The notes beneath the pieces were generated by a model. The model had not been told where the DNA came from, ran no database searches, and saw nothing but the letters and a program-made list of their open reading frames with translations. Shown one piece after another: positions 18,376 to 28,566 of a stretch of DNA of 64,000 nucleotides. Location of the stretch: positions 19,381 through 83,380 of the forward strand of contig CAJNCP010000006.1 in assembly GCA_905221295.1 (NCBI GenBank), written 5' to 3'. Numbering within the stretch: position 1 is the stretch's first letter; each line of letters starts with the position of its first letter. The stretch comes from a bacterium (lineage in GTDB: Bacteria > Bacillota > Bacilli > Lactobacillales > Streptococcaceae). Position numbers and translations under genes: made by a program.

Positions 18376-19707
18376 TTATTCTGTTTCTTCTTCATTTTCT
18401 ATTTCAGTGATTTGAACTTTCACCTTAGTGACACGTCCGTTTTTCACCTTGTCGTTGGTGAGTTTGATTTGTTTGTTTTGGTTAACCAATTCAAAACTGA
18501 TTTTTTCAGTTGTTGGAATGGTTCCAACTCCGGTTAGATAGTAGCCTGCGATAGTATCAACGTCATCACTTTCCAATTCAACATTAAAATAGGCATTGAA
18601 GTCATTGAGTGTCATCGTCCCTTGAACGATATAAGTATCGTCCCCAATTGGGTAAACCTCAATTTCTGCTCGGTCTGTCTCGTCGTCGATTTCTCCGACA
18701 ATCTCCTCCAGCAGGTCCTCCAGTGTGACCAGACCAGCCATACCACCATATTCATCGAGCAAAATGGCCATCTGTCTCTGGGTATTTCGCAATTCTTTTA
18801 GCAAGTCATCCACAAAAATAGTTTCAGGGACAAAGAGTGGATCTTGTAAGATCCTCTTCCAGACAATATTGTCAAAACCATCCACAAAGGCCGCCTTAAG
18901 AAGACTCTTGGTGTGAATAATCCCAATCACATTGTCCTTATCCCCATCATAAACTGGGATACGGGAAAAGTTTTGTTTTAAAATACTTTGGATAATAGTT
19001 TGACTATCATCCTGAATATCCACCATAAAGGCATCCGTTCGAGGAACCATGACTTCTCTCGCCATCAGTTCATCTAGAGAGAAAATCCCTTGTAACATCT
19101 CGATTTCGTCTGCATCCAAGGTTTCCTCACTTTTGGTCAACATGTACTCAATTTCATCTCGAGTCATTTTTTCATCCGCATCATCAAAGGTCATTGGTGT
19201 TAAACGACTCAAGAGATTGGTTGAAGCAGATAACAACCAGACAAAGGGACTGACAATCTTCCCAAGCCCAATAATTATCGGAACAGAGCGAATAGCTAAG
19301 GCATCTTTGAGATTGAGGGCAATTCGTTTAGGATAGAGTTCGCCAAAAACAATAGAGATGTAGGTCAAGAATGCCAAAGAGAGGAAACTTGCAATGGCGT
19401 AAGCCGTCTCTCCGCTTCCCATCCAAGATGCGATCACTTGTCCAAGGGTATCCGCCAATTTGGCCCCTGACAAGATCGTGATCAAGGTGATACCGACTTG
19501 AATGGTTGATAAAAAGTGATTAGGGTTTTCAAGTACCTTTAGCAAACGGATGTAGCGTTTATCGCCTTCTTCTGCTTTTTGCTCTACTCGGGCACGATTT
19601 AGTGACACCATAGCCATTTCTGTAGCTGAGAAAAAGGCATTTAAAAAGGTCAATACAACTAAAAGTACAAATTGCAGTAACAAATCCTGACTGCTCGGGT
19701 CTTCCAT
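18376..19707 (-). CDS. CNNM/CorC-type membrane protein with CBS domains (hemolysin-like family)
   Basis: A 443-residue protein. An N-terminal DUF21/CNNM membrane domain has about four helices (1-190), followed by a pair of CBS domains (about 205-330, beginning near [14 protein letters not shown]) and a C-terminal CorC_HlyC domain (about 345-430). Members are implicated in Mg2+ or other divalent cation efflux; the hemolysin name is historical. A perfect-looking stop and full family length indicate an intact gene. It stands alone, convergent with tRNA-Cys. Confidence 0.88.
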   Translation of the reverse strand: MEDPSSQDLLLQFVLLVVLTFLNAFFSATEMAMVSLNRARVEQKAEEGDKRYIRLLKVLENPNHFLSTIQVGITLITILSGAKLADTLGQVIASWMGSGETAYAIASFLSLAFLTYISIVFGELYPKRIALNLKDALAIRSVPIIIGLGKIVSPFVWLLSASTNLLSRLTPMTFDDADEKMTRDEIEYMLTKSEETLDADEIEMLQGIFSLDELMAREVMVPRTDAFMVDIQDDSQTIIQSILKQNFSRIPVYDGDKDNVIGIIHTKSLLKAAFVDGFDNIVWKRILQDPLFVPETIFVDDLLKELRNTQRQMAILLDEYGGMAGLVTLEDLLEEIVGEIDDETDRAEIEVYPIGDDTYIVQGTMTLNDFNAYFNVELESDDVDTIAGYYLTGVGTIPTTEKISFELVNQNKQIKLTNDKVKNGRVTKVKVQITEIENEEETE

Positions 19708-19843
19708 GGTCTTTCTCCTAAAATAGTATCTTGTGTTCCATTATATCATAAATTAGCGTAGGAATCACATTATTTTCTAATTTGCACGATCTCTCCCTTA
19801 TCTATGATAGACAAAGGAGCTATTTTTATAGTATCTATTGTTT

Positions 19844-20668
19844 CTAATCTGTCACTGTTACTTGACCTGTTCGGTAGTCAAGCTGGATTCCCTTTTGAAC
19901 ATTGGGGATTAGGACATTGAATTCCAATTCGCCATCTGAAGACTTGGCTTCGATTTGTGAAGCGGATGGAACTAGATCCTCATTTGTCGCATAGTGGAGT
20001 GTCACGCGGTAACGAACCCTCTTATTTTGGTCCAAGGCTTTTCTGACCAAACTCTCATAGTAGTTCTGACCAGTCGAATCCTCAGCCTGCGCTTGGTTCG
20101 CCCAAGCTGTCTGGACTGCAATGTTCTTGGGATTGCTAGTAGAGGCATCAAAACCATCCAAACCACCTATCAAAGCATAGCCTAGTAGGTGTCCTCTATC
20201 AACTGCATGTGTATAGGCTCCCTTTAGATTCTTGACCTGATGCCATCCTGGTGGTGTCCAAGAGGACGAGCCGTTGCCTGTTTCTTCACGATTTTTATAC
20301 TGCCGAGTCGCTTTGGATAAGAGAGCATTGGCAACCGTTGGGACTGTCTCTTTCCCGACTGGTTTTGTTTTATTATCCGCGTAGGGTTTGCTAGAAACTT
20401 TGGCATCTAGATTGGTTTTATTGCCATTTACGACAAAGGCACCTGCCCCATTCCATTCTAGACCACCTTTTATTTGATTCTTGATCGACTCAGTTAAGAC
20501 ACTTTCTGCCAACTCCTGACTAGGAGCTTCTGAAGCTTGTTTTTTCTGACTAACTTTGGTTCTAGGGCTATTTGGTGCTGTCTGCATCTGCTTGATATAA
20601 TAGCTTCCAGCAGCCAAGAGTAAGAATATGAGTAACCCTACCAGGGTCTGTCTTGTTTTTTTGTTCAT
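19844..20668 (-). CDS. endA: DNA-entry nuclease EndA
   Basis: A 274-residue membrane-anchored DNA/RNA non-specific endonuclease. A single N-terminal membrane helix (about 8-26) tethers the catalytic domain outside the cell. The hallmark DRGH motif is present ([14 protein letters not shown]), followed by the metal-binding Asn segment [16 protein letters not shown], so the active site is intact. In pneumococcus EndA degrades one strand of incoming DNA during competence and also digests neutrophil traps. It follows epuA and murA in the known pneumococcal order. Confidence 0.95.
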   Translation of the reverse strand: MNKKTRQTLVGLLIFLLLAAGSYYIKQMQTAPNSPRTKVSQKKQASEAPSQELAESVLTESIKNQIKGGLEWNGAGAFVVNGNKTNLDAKVSSKPYADNKTKPVGKETVPTVANALLSKATRQYKNREETGNGSSSWTPPGWHQVKNLKGAYTHAVDRGHLLGYALIGGLDGFDASTSNPKNIAVQTAWANQAQAEDSTGQNYYESLVRKALDQNKRVRYRVTLHYATNEDLVPSASQIEAKSSDGELEFNVLIPNVQKGIQLDYRTGQVTVTD

Positions 20669-20708
20669 TTTTCTCCTTATTTCTTTAGAAAAAGACTGGT
20701 CTCCCAGT

Positions 20709-20918
20709 CTAATTTCCTGTAAATTTGCTAATCAATTCTTGCCACTTCGCTGGAGACAAAATCGCCCATGGATCCTGTCCCTTTCCTAAGATACCATAGC
20801 CAACCATCAAGCCGATTCCTAAAGCAAGAAAGCCTAGCAATAGTACGATAAAAATCAACAGTAAGCGACGGAGTACATAGCGTATTCTCTTATTTTTTTT
20901 ATTTCTATTCCTCTTCAT
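20709..20918 (-). CDS. epuA: EpuA small membrane protein (RNA polymerase beta-associated family name)
   Basis: A 69-residue protein with a strongly basic N-terminus ([18 protein letters not shown]) and one membrane helix (about 20-44), as in the EpuA family encoded just upstream of endA in pneumococcus. The function is not established; databases sometimes attach the label DNA-directed RNA polymerase subunit beta. The ATG at 20918 lies inside murA (14-bp overlap) and has GAGG six bases upstream. A longer form would need a TTG start with no Shine-Dalgarno. Confidence 0.85.
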   Translation of the reverse strand: MKRNRNKKNKRIRYVLRRLLLIFIVLLLGFLALGIGLMVGYGILGKGQDPWAILSPAKWQELISKFTGN

Positions 20919-22188
20919 CGTCAACCTCAATCCGCTGAATCTTCGCTCCTAGCTGAGCTAACTTCTCATGGAAACGGTAGTAACCTCTATCAAGGTGGAC
21001 TAACTTACCGACAACTGTTTCTCCTTGCGCCACCAGACCTGTCAAAATCAAAGCAGCACTAGCGCGAAGGTCCGTTGATAGTACTTCGGCTCCCTGTAAG
21101 GCTTGTCCCCCAACAATACGAGCTGTGTCACGGATAATCTCTGAATACAGGCCCATACGGCGCATTTCCTCTAAGTGTTGGAAGCGATTCTCAAACACCG
21201 TTTCCACCATGGTGGATTCCCCTTTTGCAACTGTCATCAGAGCTGTAAATTGCGCCTGCATATCTGTTGGGAAGCCTGGATGTGGTAAAGTTTTTACATG
21301 AACAGCCTTGAGGTTTTCAAGTTGAGAACGAACACGGATGCCTTCTGATTCCTCTGTCACTTCAACACCCATTTCAAGTAGTTTTGAGATTAAGGGGCGA
21401 TTATGTTCCCAGACTGCATCACGAACGAGGACATCTCCGCCAGTCATAGCTGCAGCCACCATAAAGGTTCCGGCTTCGATACGATCTTGTACCACATTAT
21501 GAGTTGTTCCATGGAGTTCCTCAACACCAGTCACTGTGATTGTTTCTGTACCGGCTCCCTTGACCTTGGCTCCCATTTCATTAAGGAGAATAGCGAGGTC
21601 AACAATTTCTGGCTCACGCGCAGCATTTTCAATCACTGTCACACCATCAGCTAAAGTCGCTGCCATCATCAAGTTTTGTGTTGCGCCGACACTAGGGAAG
21701 TCCATGTAGATATGAGCGCCATGCAAGTGGTCTGCCTTGGCTTCGATGTAACCAGCTGTCTGAGTGATTTTAGCCCCCATAGCTTCCAAACCTTTGAGGT
21801 GGAGGTCGATCGGACGACTCCCGATAGTGCATCCCCCTGGCATGGATACCTTGGCATGACCTACACGAGCAAGGATTGGTCCCAAGACAACGATGGATGC
21901 TCGCATCTTGCTGACATATTTATAAGGAGCTTCCTCCGTGATATCACCAGTCGCATCAACCTCGACAACATGAGCTTCCTCATCAAAGTCCACCTTGGCA
22001 TTCAGACCACGAACTACTTGATTCATGGTGAACACATCTGACAAGATTGGGACATTTTGTAAGACTGTCTTACCCTTGCTTGCTAGAATAGTCGCTGCCA
22101 ATAAAGGTAAGACTGCATTCTTTGCTCCCTCGATCGTCACACTCCCAACCAGACGATTATCTCCGCCTTGAACCACAATTTTTTCCAT
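20905..22188 (-). CDS. murA: UDP-N-acetylglucosamine 1-carboxyvinyltransferase
   Basis: A 427-residue EPSP-synthase-fold enzyme that transfers enolpyruvate from PEP to UDP-GlcNAc, the first committed step of peptidoglycan synthesis in the cytoplasm. The catalytic Cys is present at residue 120 ([11 protein letters not shown]), which predicts fosfomycin sensitivity. Substrate-contact Lys22-Asn23 sits in GAKNAVLP. Streptococci carry two MurA paralogues; by neighbourhood (epuA, endA) this is the copy next to the competence nuclease. It overlaps epuA downstream. Confidence 0.96.
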   Translation of the reverse strand: MEKIVVQGGDNRLVGSVTIEGAKNAVLPLLAATILASKGKTVLQNVPILSDVFTMNQVVRGLNAKVDFDEEAHVVEVDATGDITEEAPYKYVSKMRASIVVLGPILARVGHAKVSMPGGCTIGSRPIDLHLKGLEAMGAKITQTAGYIEAKADHLHGAHIYMDFPSVGATQNLMMAATLADGVTVIENAAREPEIVDLAILLNEMGAKVKGAGTETITVTGVEELHGTTHNVVQDRIEAGTFMVAAAMTGGDVLVRDAVWEHNRPLISKLLEMGVEVTEESEGIRVRSQLENLKAVHVKTLPHPGFPTDMQAQFTALMTVAKGESTMVETVFENRFQHLEEMRRMGLYSEIIRDTARIVGGQALQGAEVLSTDLRASAALILTGLVAQGETVVGKLVHLDRGYYRFHEKLAQLGAKIQRIEVDDEEE

Positions 22189-22211
22189 AGTTATTTCCTT
22201 TACTTTTGATT

Positions 22212-22442
22212 TTATAATAGTCCTCTAAGCGCTTCTTGCCACAGTTGGTACAAACTGATAAAGAATGAACTCAAGATGTAGCCCATCACAATACTAAAGA
22301 AGCCTACCAACAAACGAACCTTTTTTGTGTTAGTAGCGTTCACTTTTAAAACCTTTTCCCATCTAACAAGATCCTTCAAAAGGTAAAAACTCAAATAAAT
22401 AAAGAGTAGATGACTACTTAGAGTGAATAATAATTGAACCAT
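22212..22442 (-). CDS. DUF1146 family small membrane protein
   Basis: A 76-residue protein with two membrane helices (about 4-22 and 46-66) joined by a basic loop, resembling the Firmicute DUF1146/YwzB family often found beside murA. No catalytic motif is visible and the function is unknown. It lies 23 bp upstream of murA in the same direction. Confidence 0.75.
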   Translation of the reverse strand: MVQLLFTLSSHLLFIYLSFYLLKDLVRWEKVLKVNATNTKKVRLLVGFFSIVMGYILSSFFISLYQLWQEALRGLL

Positions 22443-22497
22443 TTGACTATTATACCATCTTATCCGCTTGCGCGCTAGTTTTCAATTTTTCTACAAA

Positions 22498-23535
22498 TTA
22501 GGGATTGTTTTTAAGATAATCAATTGCATCCTGCAAAGTCTTAACAGGAACGATTTTCATCTCTGTTTTGATCGTTTTAGCAGCTTCTAGGGCTGTTTCA
22601 TAGTTGCTTTTCGCATTGGGATCTGCTTTTTTTGCTTCCTCGGTGACTGGATTGTCAGGAGCAAAAAAGATGTTCGCTCCCTGACGAGAGGCTGCAACTA
22701 CTTTTTTGTCAATTCCACCGATGTCGCCAACATTTCCATCGCGATCAATGGTTCCCGTTCCCGCAACGATGCGACCATTACGAAGTCCTGGATCTGCTAT
22801 CTGGGTGTAAATAGCTAGGCTAAACATGAGACCGGCACTTGGCCCGCCTATACCAGCTGTTGAAAAGCGGATTGGAACATCACTGGTCACTTCCGTACGG
22901 TCAATCAAACCAATCCCAATCCCATTTTTTCCGTTTTCGAGAGTGATAATTTTACCTTCAGCAGACTTGACTTTTCCGTCTTCTTCATAGGTCACCTTGA
23001 CCGTATCTCCTAATTGTTGAGAGTTGACATAGTCGACCAAGTCTTTTGAACTGTCAAACGTTTTATCATTAACAGCCGTCACGGTATCCGCAATGTTCAG
23101 AATGCCCTTAAAAGTTGAATTGTCCGTCACGGTCAAGACATAGACACCCAGGTACTTGAGTTCGATATCCTTTCCAGCCGTCTTCAAGCCCTGATACTTG
23201 GCCATGTTTTGGGATGTTTGCATGTAGAACTGATTGATCCGCATAAACTCCGCATCAGTAGAGCCACCCGTAGTCTCCTTGGCACTTCTAATATCCGTGA
23301 AAGGTGTTAACCAAGCATAGACAAGATGTGATAGGGTTGCGTGTCGAATACCGACTGTTACAAACTGGTAAGCTCCTGCTTCTGTATCTTCTGTTTCATT
23401 GACTTTTAAAACTTGACGAATATCTTCCGCTCCACCTGGAACTTCTATGTAGTAGGGTAAAGGTACTACAAAAGCTAAAAAAGTCACTACTAGTGCTAGG
23501 ATGACATATAAGGGCCATCTAGTTTTTTTCTTCAT
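22498..23535 (-). CDS. sepM: Membrane-anchored PDZ/Lon-type serine protease, SepM family
   Basis: A 345-residue protein with an N-terminal membrane anchor (about 8-27), an extracellular PDZ domain (about 125-200) and a Lon-type peptidase domain. The catalytic dyad is visible: Ser233 in [10 protein letters not shown] and Lys278 in [12 protein letters not shown], 45 residues apart as in SepM of S. mutans. SepM trims the competence/bacteriocin pheromone there; a pheromone role here is inference. It overlaps the end of coaD by 17 bp, so it is co-expressed with coenzyme A synthesis. Confidence 0.88.
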   Translation of the reverse strand: MKKKTRWPLYVILALVVTFLAFVVPLPYYIEVPGGAEDIRQVLKVNETEDTEAGAYQFVTVGIRHATLSHLVYAWLTPFTDIRSAKETTGGSTDAEFMRINQFYMQTSQNMAKYQGLKTAGKDIELKYLGVYVLTVTDNSTFKGILNIADTVTAVNDKTFDSSKDLVDYVNSQQLGDTVKVTYEEDGKVKSAEGKIITLENGKNGIGIGLIDRTEVTSDVPIRFSTAGIGGPSAGLMFSLAIYTQIADPGLRNGRIVAGTGTIDRDGNVGDIGGIDKKVVAASRQGANIFFAPDNPVTEEAKKADPNAKSNYETALEAAKTIKTEMKIVPVKTLQDAIDYLKNNP

Positions 23536-24007
23536 GTTCTAATTCCTCCACAACACTGTTTGGGACATATTGCTGAATCTCCTGACCAAACTTCAGAAGT
23601 TCTCTCACGGCTGAAGAGCTAATATAAAGATGCTCTGGGCGACTATATAGGTAAATGGTTTCGATTTCTGGAGCCAGTTGATGATTGTAGTAATCAAAAC
23701 TAGACTCGTATTGCAAGTCTGTGGCATTCCGCAAGCCACGGACAAGGGTTTTAGCCCCCAGTCTTCTTGCAACATCGACGACTAGCTGGTCATGAGAAGC
23801 TAGGACCTCTACATTATCTAAATGCGCCACCGCTTTTTTGACTGCCCGTTTGCGGTTTTCAACAGGGAAAAAACCTTGTTTGTGGGGATTGTAGAACACC
23901 CCGACATAGAGCTTATCAAAGAGTCTGCTGGCACGTTCAATGATATCCAGATGTCCATTTGTCATCGGATCAAATGAACCGGTAAATAATCCAATTTTAT
24001 CTGACAT
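23519..24007 (-). CDS. coaD: Phosphopantetheine adenylyltransferase
   Basis: A 162-residue nucleotidyltransferase that makes dephospho-CoA from 4'-phosphopantetheine and ATP. The T-x-G-H motif is at 16-19 ([13 protein letters not shown]), and the ISSSAVREL segment binds phosphate near the C-terminus. The size matches bacterial CoaD. It overlaps rsmD by 11 bp upstream and the SepM-like protease downstream, forming rsmD-coaD-sepM. Confidence 0.96.
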   Translation of the reverse strand: MSDKIGLFTGSFDPMTNGHLDIIERASRLFDKLYVGVFYNPHKQGFFPVENRKRAVKKAVAHLDNVEVLASHDQLVVDVARRLGAKTLVRGLRNATDLQYESSFDYYNHQLAPEIETIYLYSRPEHLYISSSAVRELLKFGQEIQQYVPNSVVEELEHEEKN

Positions 24008-24536
24008 AGACTGTCACCTTACTAATCCCATATATTTTTTCCTTCCAGATGCCTAAGCAGGCGATTTCTTCTGGAAGTTCTACAGACTTATCGGTTTCGC
24101 AGACAACCATGATTTCCTCGGAAAATAGGTTTCTTTCTGCCATTTTTTCGATATCTGCAACGATTTGTTCCTTGGCATAGGGAGGGTCTAAAAAGACCAG
24201 GTCAAAGGGACCTGTCACCTGCTCCAAGGCCCGTTCAGCCTCCATCTTTAAGAGCTGAAATTTGGAAACTTCCTTGGTCATTTGGATATTTGCAGCGACG
24301 ATAGCTTGTGCCCTTCTATCCCGTTCCACTAAGACAGCATGGGACATCCCTCTTGACACAGCTTCAATAGACAGACCACCACTGCCAGCATAGAGATCCA
24401 AGACACGACCACCCTCAAAATAGGGACCTATCATGTTAAAGATAGCTCCACGCACCTTATCTGATGTCGGCCTCGTCGTCTTGCCTTCTAGCGTCTTGAG
24501 GGGACGCCCTCCGTAGATTCCTGATACGATTTTCAT
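23997..24536 (-). CDS. rsmD: 16S rRNA (guanine(966)-N(2))-methyltransferase
   Basis: A 179-residue SAM-dependent methyltransferase. Motif I is [13 protein letters not shown] (47-59) and the catalytic DPPY motif is at 117-120. It methylates G966 of 16S rRNA during 30S assembly. The coaD start lies inside its 3' end, the common Firmicute arrangement. The C-terminal ends with the expected beta strand (ISKVTVYVR). Confidence 0.94.
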   Translation of the reverse strand: MKIVSGIYGGRPLKTLEGKTTRPTSDKVRGAIFNMIGPYFEGGRVLDLYAGSGGLSIEAVSRGMSHAVLVERDRRAQAIVAANIQMTKEVSKFQLLKMEAERALEQVTGPFDLVFLDPPYAKEQIVADIEKMAERNLFSEEIMVVCETDKSVELPEEIACLGIWKEKIYGISKVTVYVR

Positions 24537-24569
24537 ACCGTTTATTATACCAAATTATAGGCAAAAAGA

Positions 24570-24596
24570 GAAAGAAAACCGAACCTTGCGGTTCGA
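24570..24596 (-). terminator. Rho-independent terminator after asnA
   Basis: The minus strand reads CGAACC, loop GCAA, GGTTCG, then GTTTTC. It lies directly after the asnA stop and separates it from rsmD. Confidence 0.8.
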
Positions 24597-24600
24597 TTCT

Positions 24601-25593
24601 CTACAAAATATTTTCGTACGTATCGCGAACTTCTTGAGGCCAGACACTGGTCTGAACCTCTCCGATGTGTTTCTTACGAAGAAGGAACATGGCCATCCGA
24701 GACTGTCCGATACCCCCACCGATAGTCAGTGGGAAAAGACCATTAAGCAAGGCTTTATGCCATTCCAGCTCAAGACGATCTTCGTCTCCTGTAAGAGCCA
24801 CTTGGCGACGAAGGGTATCCTCATCTACCCGAATTCCCATAGAAGAAAGTTCAAAGGCACAACCAAGAGATTCGTTCCAAACTAGAATATCCCCATTTAG
24901 TCCCTTATAGCCATTTTCAGACTCTGTTGTCCAGTCATCGTAGTCAGGTGCACGGCCATCATGAGGTTTCCCGTCAGGCAACTCGCCACCAATACCAATC
25001 AAGAAGACTGCACCGAACTCTTTACAAATCTCATTTTCGCGCTCTTTCGGTGTCAAATCTGGGTAGCGTTCTACCAACTCTTCTGTATGGATGAAGGTGA
25101 TTTGTTTTGGCAAGATAGATTCGATATCATAGCGGGCTTCTACTGCTAGCTCTGTCAGACGAATAGCCTTATAAATCTTCTCAACTGTTTCTTTGAGATA
25201 AGCGATATTGCGTTGACCATTTGGAATCACCTTCTCCCAGTCCCACTGGTCTACATAAACAGAGTGGGTCGCATCCAGCGAATCTTCGTCTGGACGAAGG
25301 GCCTTCATGTGAACAAACAGACCTTCTCCTTCACCGAAACCAAAGCGAGCCAAAGTGTGACGTTTCCATTTGGCAAGTGAGTGAACGACTTCATAGGTTT
25401 CATCTGGAATCTGCAAGACCTTCACCGATACTGGATGTTCGACACCGGACAGGTTGTCCTGCATCCCATCCCCGACCTTGCTCAAGATAGGTCCCTGAAC
25501 CTCGACAACTTCTAACTTATCTTTCAAATACTGGGTAAAGGTGTTTTTAACAAAAGAAATTTCTTCTTGCTGATGGATAAAACTTTTCTTCAT
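24601..25593 (-). CDS. asnA: Aspartate--ammonia ligase (asparagine synthetase A)
   Basis: A 330-residue enzyme, the exact length of E. coli AsnA, with class II synthetase architecture (motif 3 near the C-terminus, [16 protein letters not shown]). It makes asparagine from aspartate, ammonia and ATP. A longer in-frame reading to 25686 is rejected because [11 protein letters not shown] at 25593 is the conserved N-terminus and follows a TAGGAGT-like site. A TATAAT box lies about 30 bp upstream. Confidence 0.95.
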   Translation of the reverse strand: MKKSFIHQQEEISFVKNTFTQYLKDKLEVVEVQGPILSKVGDGMQDNLSGVEHPVSVKVLQIPDETYEVVHSLAKWKRHTLARFGFGEGEGLFVHMKALRPDEDSLDATHSVYVDQWDWEKVIPNGQRNIAYLKETVEKIYKAIRLTELAVEARYDIESILPKQITFIHTEELVERYPDLTPKERENEICKEFGAVFLIGIGGELPDGKPHDGRAPDYDDWTTESENGYKGLNGDILVWNESLGCAFELSSMGIRVDEDTLRRQVALTGDEDRLELEWHKALLNGLFPLTIGGGIGQSRMAMFLLRKKHIGEVQTSVWPQEVRDTYENIL

Positions 25594-25659
25594 AAATACT
25601 CCTAAAAACATAATTACTAGCATTATACTCCTATTTTTCAGAAAAGAAAAGGGCAAATA

Positions 25660-25692
25660 AGAAAAAGTCAGCGCACTTTCGAACACTGACTC
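25660..25692 (-). terminator. Rho-independent terminator after the BI-1 gene
   Basis: The minus strand pairs AGTCAG with CTGACT around an AT/GC-rich loop, followed by TTTTTC. Confidence 0.7.
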
Positions 25693-25701
25693 TATAGATT
25701 T

Positions 25702-26385
25702 TTAATCGTTTCGACCAAAGATTCGTAAGATGCTAAGGAAGAGGTTGATAAAGTCTAGGTAAATGCTGAGTGCCATTGAAATAACCCAGCCTGTCGCTAC
25801 TTGTCCTCGTGACTGCTCATAAACATAGCGAATCTTTTGGTTGTCCCAAGCAATCAAACCTGAGAAAACCAAGACCATGGCAATACTAATCATGTAGTCA
25901 AAGAAACCACTAGCTAAGAAAATATTCACAATCATGGCAATGATGAGGCCAACAAGCGCCGCCATCAGAGCTCGTCCCATTCCACTCAAATCTTTCTTGG
26001 TGAAAATCCCGATTGCCGCCATGACAAAGAAGAGTAGGGCACTGGATACAAAGGCTGATAAGACGGTCCCAGGTGTATAGAAGGCTACGACAAAGCTGAG
26101 CGTAAATCCATTTAAAACAGAATAAACTAAAAATACTGGGAGAGCTGCTGGGCTATTTTTGGCAGCCATACTACTTGCAACAAAGACCAGAGCAAGTTCT
26201 GCAAAAGTTGCAATCATCAGCCAGAGACGGCCATGCATTAAAAAGTAGACCAATTGGGACTGAAAGACTGTCAACATCAAAGCTGACACGAGAGCCGATA
26301 GACCTATTCCAAGTCCCACAAAGGCATAAACCTTAGCGTAAAATTGATTGAGACCTGAACGTTCTTGAATAATCGTTTGATTCAT
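25702..26385 (-). CDS. Bax inhibitor-1/YccA family membrane protein
   Basis: A 227-residue protein with about seven membrane helices and the family end segment in which Asp residues are buried (FSGLIAWDNQKIR, LSIYLDFINLFLSILRIFG). Prokaryotic BI-1 proteins behave as pH-sensitive calcium leak channels in structural work; the physiological role in streptococci is not established. It is monocistronic, with its own terminator. Confidence 0.9.
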   Translation of the reverse strand: MNQTIIQERSGLNQFYAKVYAFVGLGIGLSALVSALMLTVFQSQLVYFLMHGRLWLMIATFAELALVFVASSMAAKNSPAALPVFLVYSVLNGFTLSFVVAFYTPGTVLSAFVSSALLFFVMAAIGIFTKKDLSGMGRALMAALVGLIIAMIVNIFLASGFFDYMISIAMVLVFSGLIAWDNQKIRYVYEQSRGQVATGWVISMALSIYLDFINLFLSILRIFGRND

Positions 26386-26439
26386 TCTGATTCTCCTTTT
26401 TCTATAAATATGTCTTGATTATAACAAAGATTTTATAAA

Positions 26440-27180
26440 TTAGCTGAAATAAAACATCAAAATGCCTGCTGCAACTGCCACGTTGAGGCTTTCTGCTCGA
26501 CCTTTCATGCCTATATGAACCAGCTGATCAGCACTCTCAGCCATGACAGAACTAATCCCCTGCCCTTCATTTCCCATGACTAAAACAAAGTTCTCTAGTG
26601 AAGAAAGCTCACGATAATCCTTTGAATCTCTCGATAAGGTCGTTGCTAGAATGGGCAAATTGCTCTTCTTTGCCTCTTCTACAAAGCTGGTAAGAGGCAT
26701 ACGATAGATAGGCAAGTGAAAATGACTTCCTTGCATGGAACGTAGGGTCTTAAGACTGTAGATATCTGCTGACTTGTCTGAAACAATAACCCCTGTAAAA
26801 CCTGCCGCATCCGCCGTCCGAATCATGGTACCCACATTGCCAGGATCTTGGACATCTTCTAAAAATAGAAACTTACCCTGATGGAGATCAGGCAGTCCCA
26901 CTTCTTCTTTTTGAATCACTGCAACAATCCCTTGAGGAGTTTGCGTATCTGCCAAATCTAGCAAAATCTCCTCTGAAACCCAGACTGTTTGAGGAAAAGC
27001 CGCTAGCTGATCTCGGTAACTTTCTAGGGCAAAAATCTTCTCAATCGTCACTCCTGCTTGAACAGCTTCTTCAAACAAGTGCCAGCCCTCGATCAAATAA
27101 ACAGACTTTCGATATTTTTTTTGATGTAATTTCTTGGTATTTTTTACCACAGAATTGGCTTTTGAGGTTATAATAGTCAT
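26440..27180 (-). CDS. TrmH/SpoU family RNA 2'-O-methyltransferase
   Basis: A 246-residue SPOUT methyltransferase. An N-terminal L30e-like RNA-binding domain (about 1-85) is followed by the SpoU domain with its three motifs: FLEDVQDPGNVGTMIRTADA, VMGNEGQGIS and AESLNVAVAAGILM. It probably methylates a ribose in 23S rRNA; the exact position is not predictable. The ATG at 27180 (MTIITSKANS) fits the family start. It is divergent from acylphosphatase with only 33 bp between them. Confidence 0.9.
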   Translation of the reverse strand: MTIITSKANSVVKNTKKLHQKKYRKSVYLIEGWHLFEEAVQAGVTIEKIFALESYRDQLAAFPQTVWVSEEILLDLADTQTPQGIVAVIQKEEVGLPDLHQGKFLFLEDVQDPGNVGTMIRTADAAGFTGVIVSDKSADIYSLKTLRSMQGSHFHLPIYRMPLTSFVEEAKKSNLPILATTLSRDSKDYRELSSLENFVLVMGNEGQGISSVMAESADQLVHIGMKGRAESLNVAVAAGILMFYFS

Positions 27181-27213
27181 AGAAATATTATAACACAATC
27201 AAAGGGGTTTGGT

Positions 27214-27492
27214 ATGCAAAAGGTTAGAATGATTGCCCAAGGCAGGGTGCAGGGTGTTGGTTTTCGCTGGGGTGTTTATACTTTAGCTCTTGAAATCGGT
27301 GGCATCACTGGTCGTGTCTGGAATAATGACGATGGCACAGTGGAAATTCTTGCTCAGGCAGACTCCTCTGCCACTATGGCAAAATTTATCCAAGAAATCC
27401 GAAAAGGTCCGACACCTTTTTCAAAAGTTACCTATCTAGATGTACAAATGAGCAACTTTTCATCCTATTCTGACTTCAAAGTCGCAAATTAG
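27214..27492 (+). CDS. acyP: Acylphosphatase
   Basis: A 92-residue alpha/beta sandwich enzyme that hydrolyses carboxyl-phosphate bonds. The phosphate-binding loop GRVQGVGFR (10-18, catalytic Arg18) and the Asn motif GRVWNNDDGTVEI (Asn37) are both present, so it should be active. It stands between a divergent rRNA methyltransferase and yidC, the same order I recall from pneumococcus. Confidence 0.93.
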   Translation: MQKVRMIAQGRVQGVGFRWGVYTLALEIGGITGRVWNNDDGTVEILAQADSSATMAKFIQEIRKGPTPFSKVTYLDVQMSNFSSYSDFKVAN

Positions 27493-27569
27493 GTCTCTAG
27501 AACTATTGTATATTTTACAAAAAAACAGTAGAATAGAAAGGTATAATTTTTAAAGAAGGAATGAATACA

Positions 27570-28490
27570 TTGAAATCTATTAAACGTTTTGCCCTCTCTG
27601 CTATGGGAGTGGCTATGCTACTCGTCTTGACAGGTTGTGTTTCTGTTGATAAAACGACTGGAGAACCAACAGGATTTATCTGGAACACCATCGGAGCGCC
27701 TATGGCAGAGGCTATCAAATACTTTGCTAATGATATGGGACTTGGTTTTGGAATGGGGATTATCATCGTCACCATTATCGTACGCTTGATTATCTTGCCA
27801 CTCGGTATCTACCAATCATGGAAGGCGACACTTCACTCTGAAAAGATGAACGCTCTCAAACATGTGCTTGAACCACATCAAACCCGTCTCAAAGAAGCAA
27901 CAACTCAAGAAGAAAAACTTGAGGCTCAACAAGCTCTCTTTGCTGCCCAAAAAGAGCACGGTATCAGCATGCTTGGCGGAGTCGGATGTTTCCCTATCTT
28001 GCTCCAAATGCCTTTCTTCTCTGCTATCTACTTTGCTGCCCAACATACTGATGGAGTTGCTCAAGCAAGCTACCTAGGAATTCCTCTAGGGTCTCCAAGT
28101 ATGATTTTGGTTGCCTGTGCTGGTGTCCTTTACTATCTTCAATCGCTCCTTTCACTTCACGGAGTAGAAGATGAAATGCAAAGAGAACAAATCAAGAAAA
28201 TGATCTACATGAGCCCACTCATGATTGTTATCTTCTCCCTCTTCTCACCAGCCAGTGTCACACTTTACTGGGTTGTCGGTGGTTTCATGATGATTCTCCA
28301 ACAATTTATCGTCAACTATGTCGTTCGTCCAAAACTTCGTCAAAAAGTACGCGAAGAATACGAAAAGAACCCTCCAAAAGCAAGTTCTACTGCAGGAGTA
28401 AGAAAAGATGTGACTCCTAAGCAGGCTCAAGCGATCACAACCAATAAGAAAAAGAAAAACCGCAACTCTGGTAAACAACGATCTAGATAA
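27570..28490 (+). CDS. yidC: Membrane protein insertase YidC (lipoprotein form, YidC2-like)
   Basis: A 306-residue Oxa1/YidC insertase. It has a lipoprotein signal peptide (lipobox LTGC, Cys23), five membrane helices, and the conserved hydrophilic-groove region GIYQSWKATLHSEKM with its Arg/Lys helix. A strongly basic C-terminal tail (KKKKNRNSGKQRSR) is typical of YidC2 and helps ribosome binding. I choose the TTG at 27570 because AAGGA is nine bases upstream and the known N-terminus is MKSIKRF. The in-frame ATG at 27561 lies only a base or so beyond the Shine-Dalgarno. A TATAAT box is at 27542-27547. Confidence 0.93.
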   Translation: MKSIKRFALSAMGVAMLLVLTGCVSVDKTTGEPTGFIWNTIGAPMAEAIKYFANDMGLGFGMGIIIVTIIVRLIILPLGIYQSWKATLHSEKMNALKHVLEPHQTRLKEATTQEEKLEAQQALFAAQKEHGISMLGGVGCFPILLQMPFFSAIYFAAQHTDGVAQASYLGIPLGSPSMILVACAGVLYYLQSLLSLHGVEDEMQREQIKKMIYMSPLMIVIFSLFSPASVTLYWVVGGFMMILQQFIVNYVVRPKLRQKVREEYEKNPPKASSTAGVRKDVTPKQAQAITTNKKKKNRNSGKQRSR

Positions 28491-28499
28491 GACTCAAAA

Positions 28500-28566
28500 G
28501 GCTTAGCTGAAAGGCTAAGTCTTTTTGCATCACAAAAGCCCGATGTCTCCATCAGGCTTCTTTTTT
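28500..28566. terminator. Tail-to-tail terminators between yidC and pflA
   Basis: Two hairpins are present. GCTTAGC/GCTAAGT followed by CTTTTT (28501-28526) serves yidC. AGCCCGATG/CATCAGGCT with T runs on both sides (28536-28566) can serve both strands and would end pflA. Confidence 0.8.
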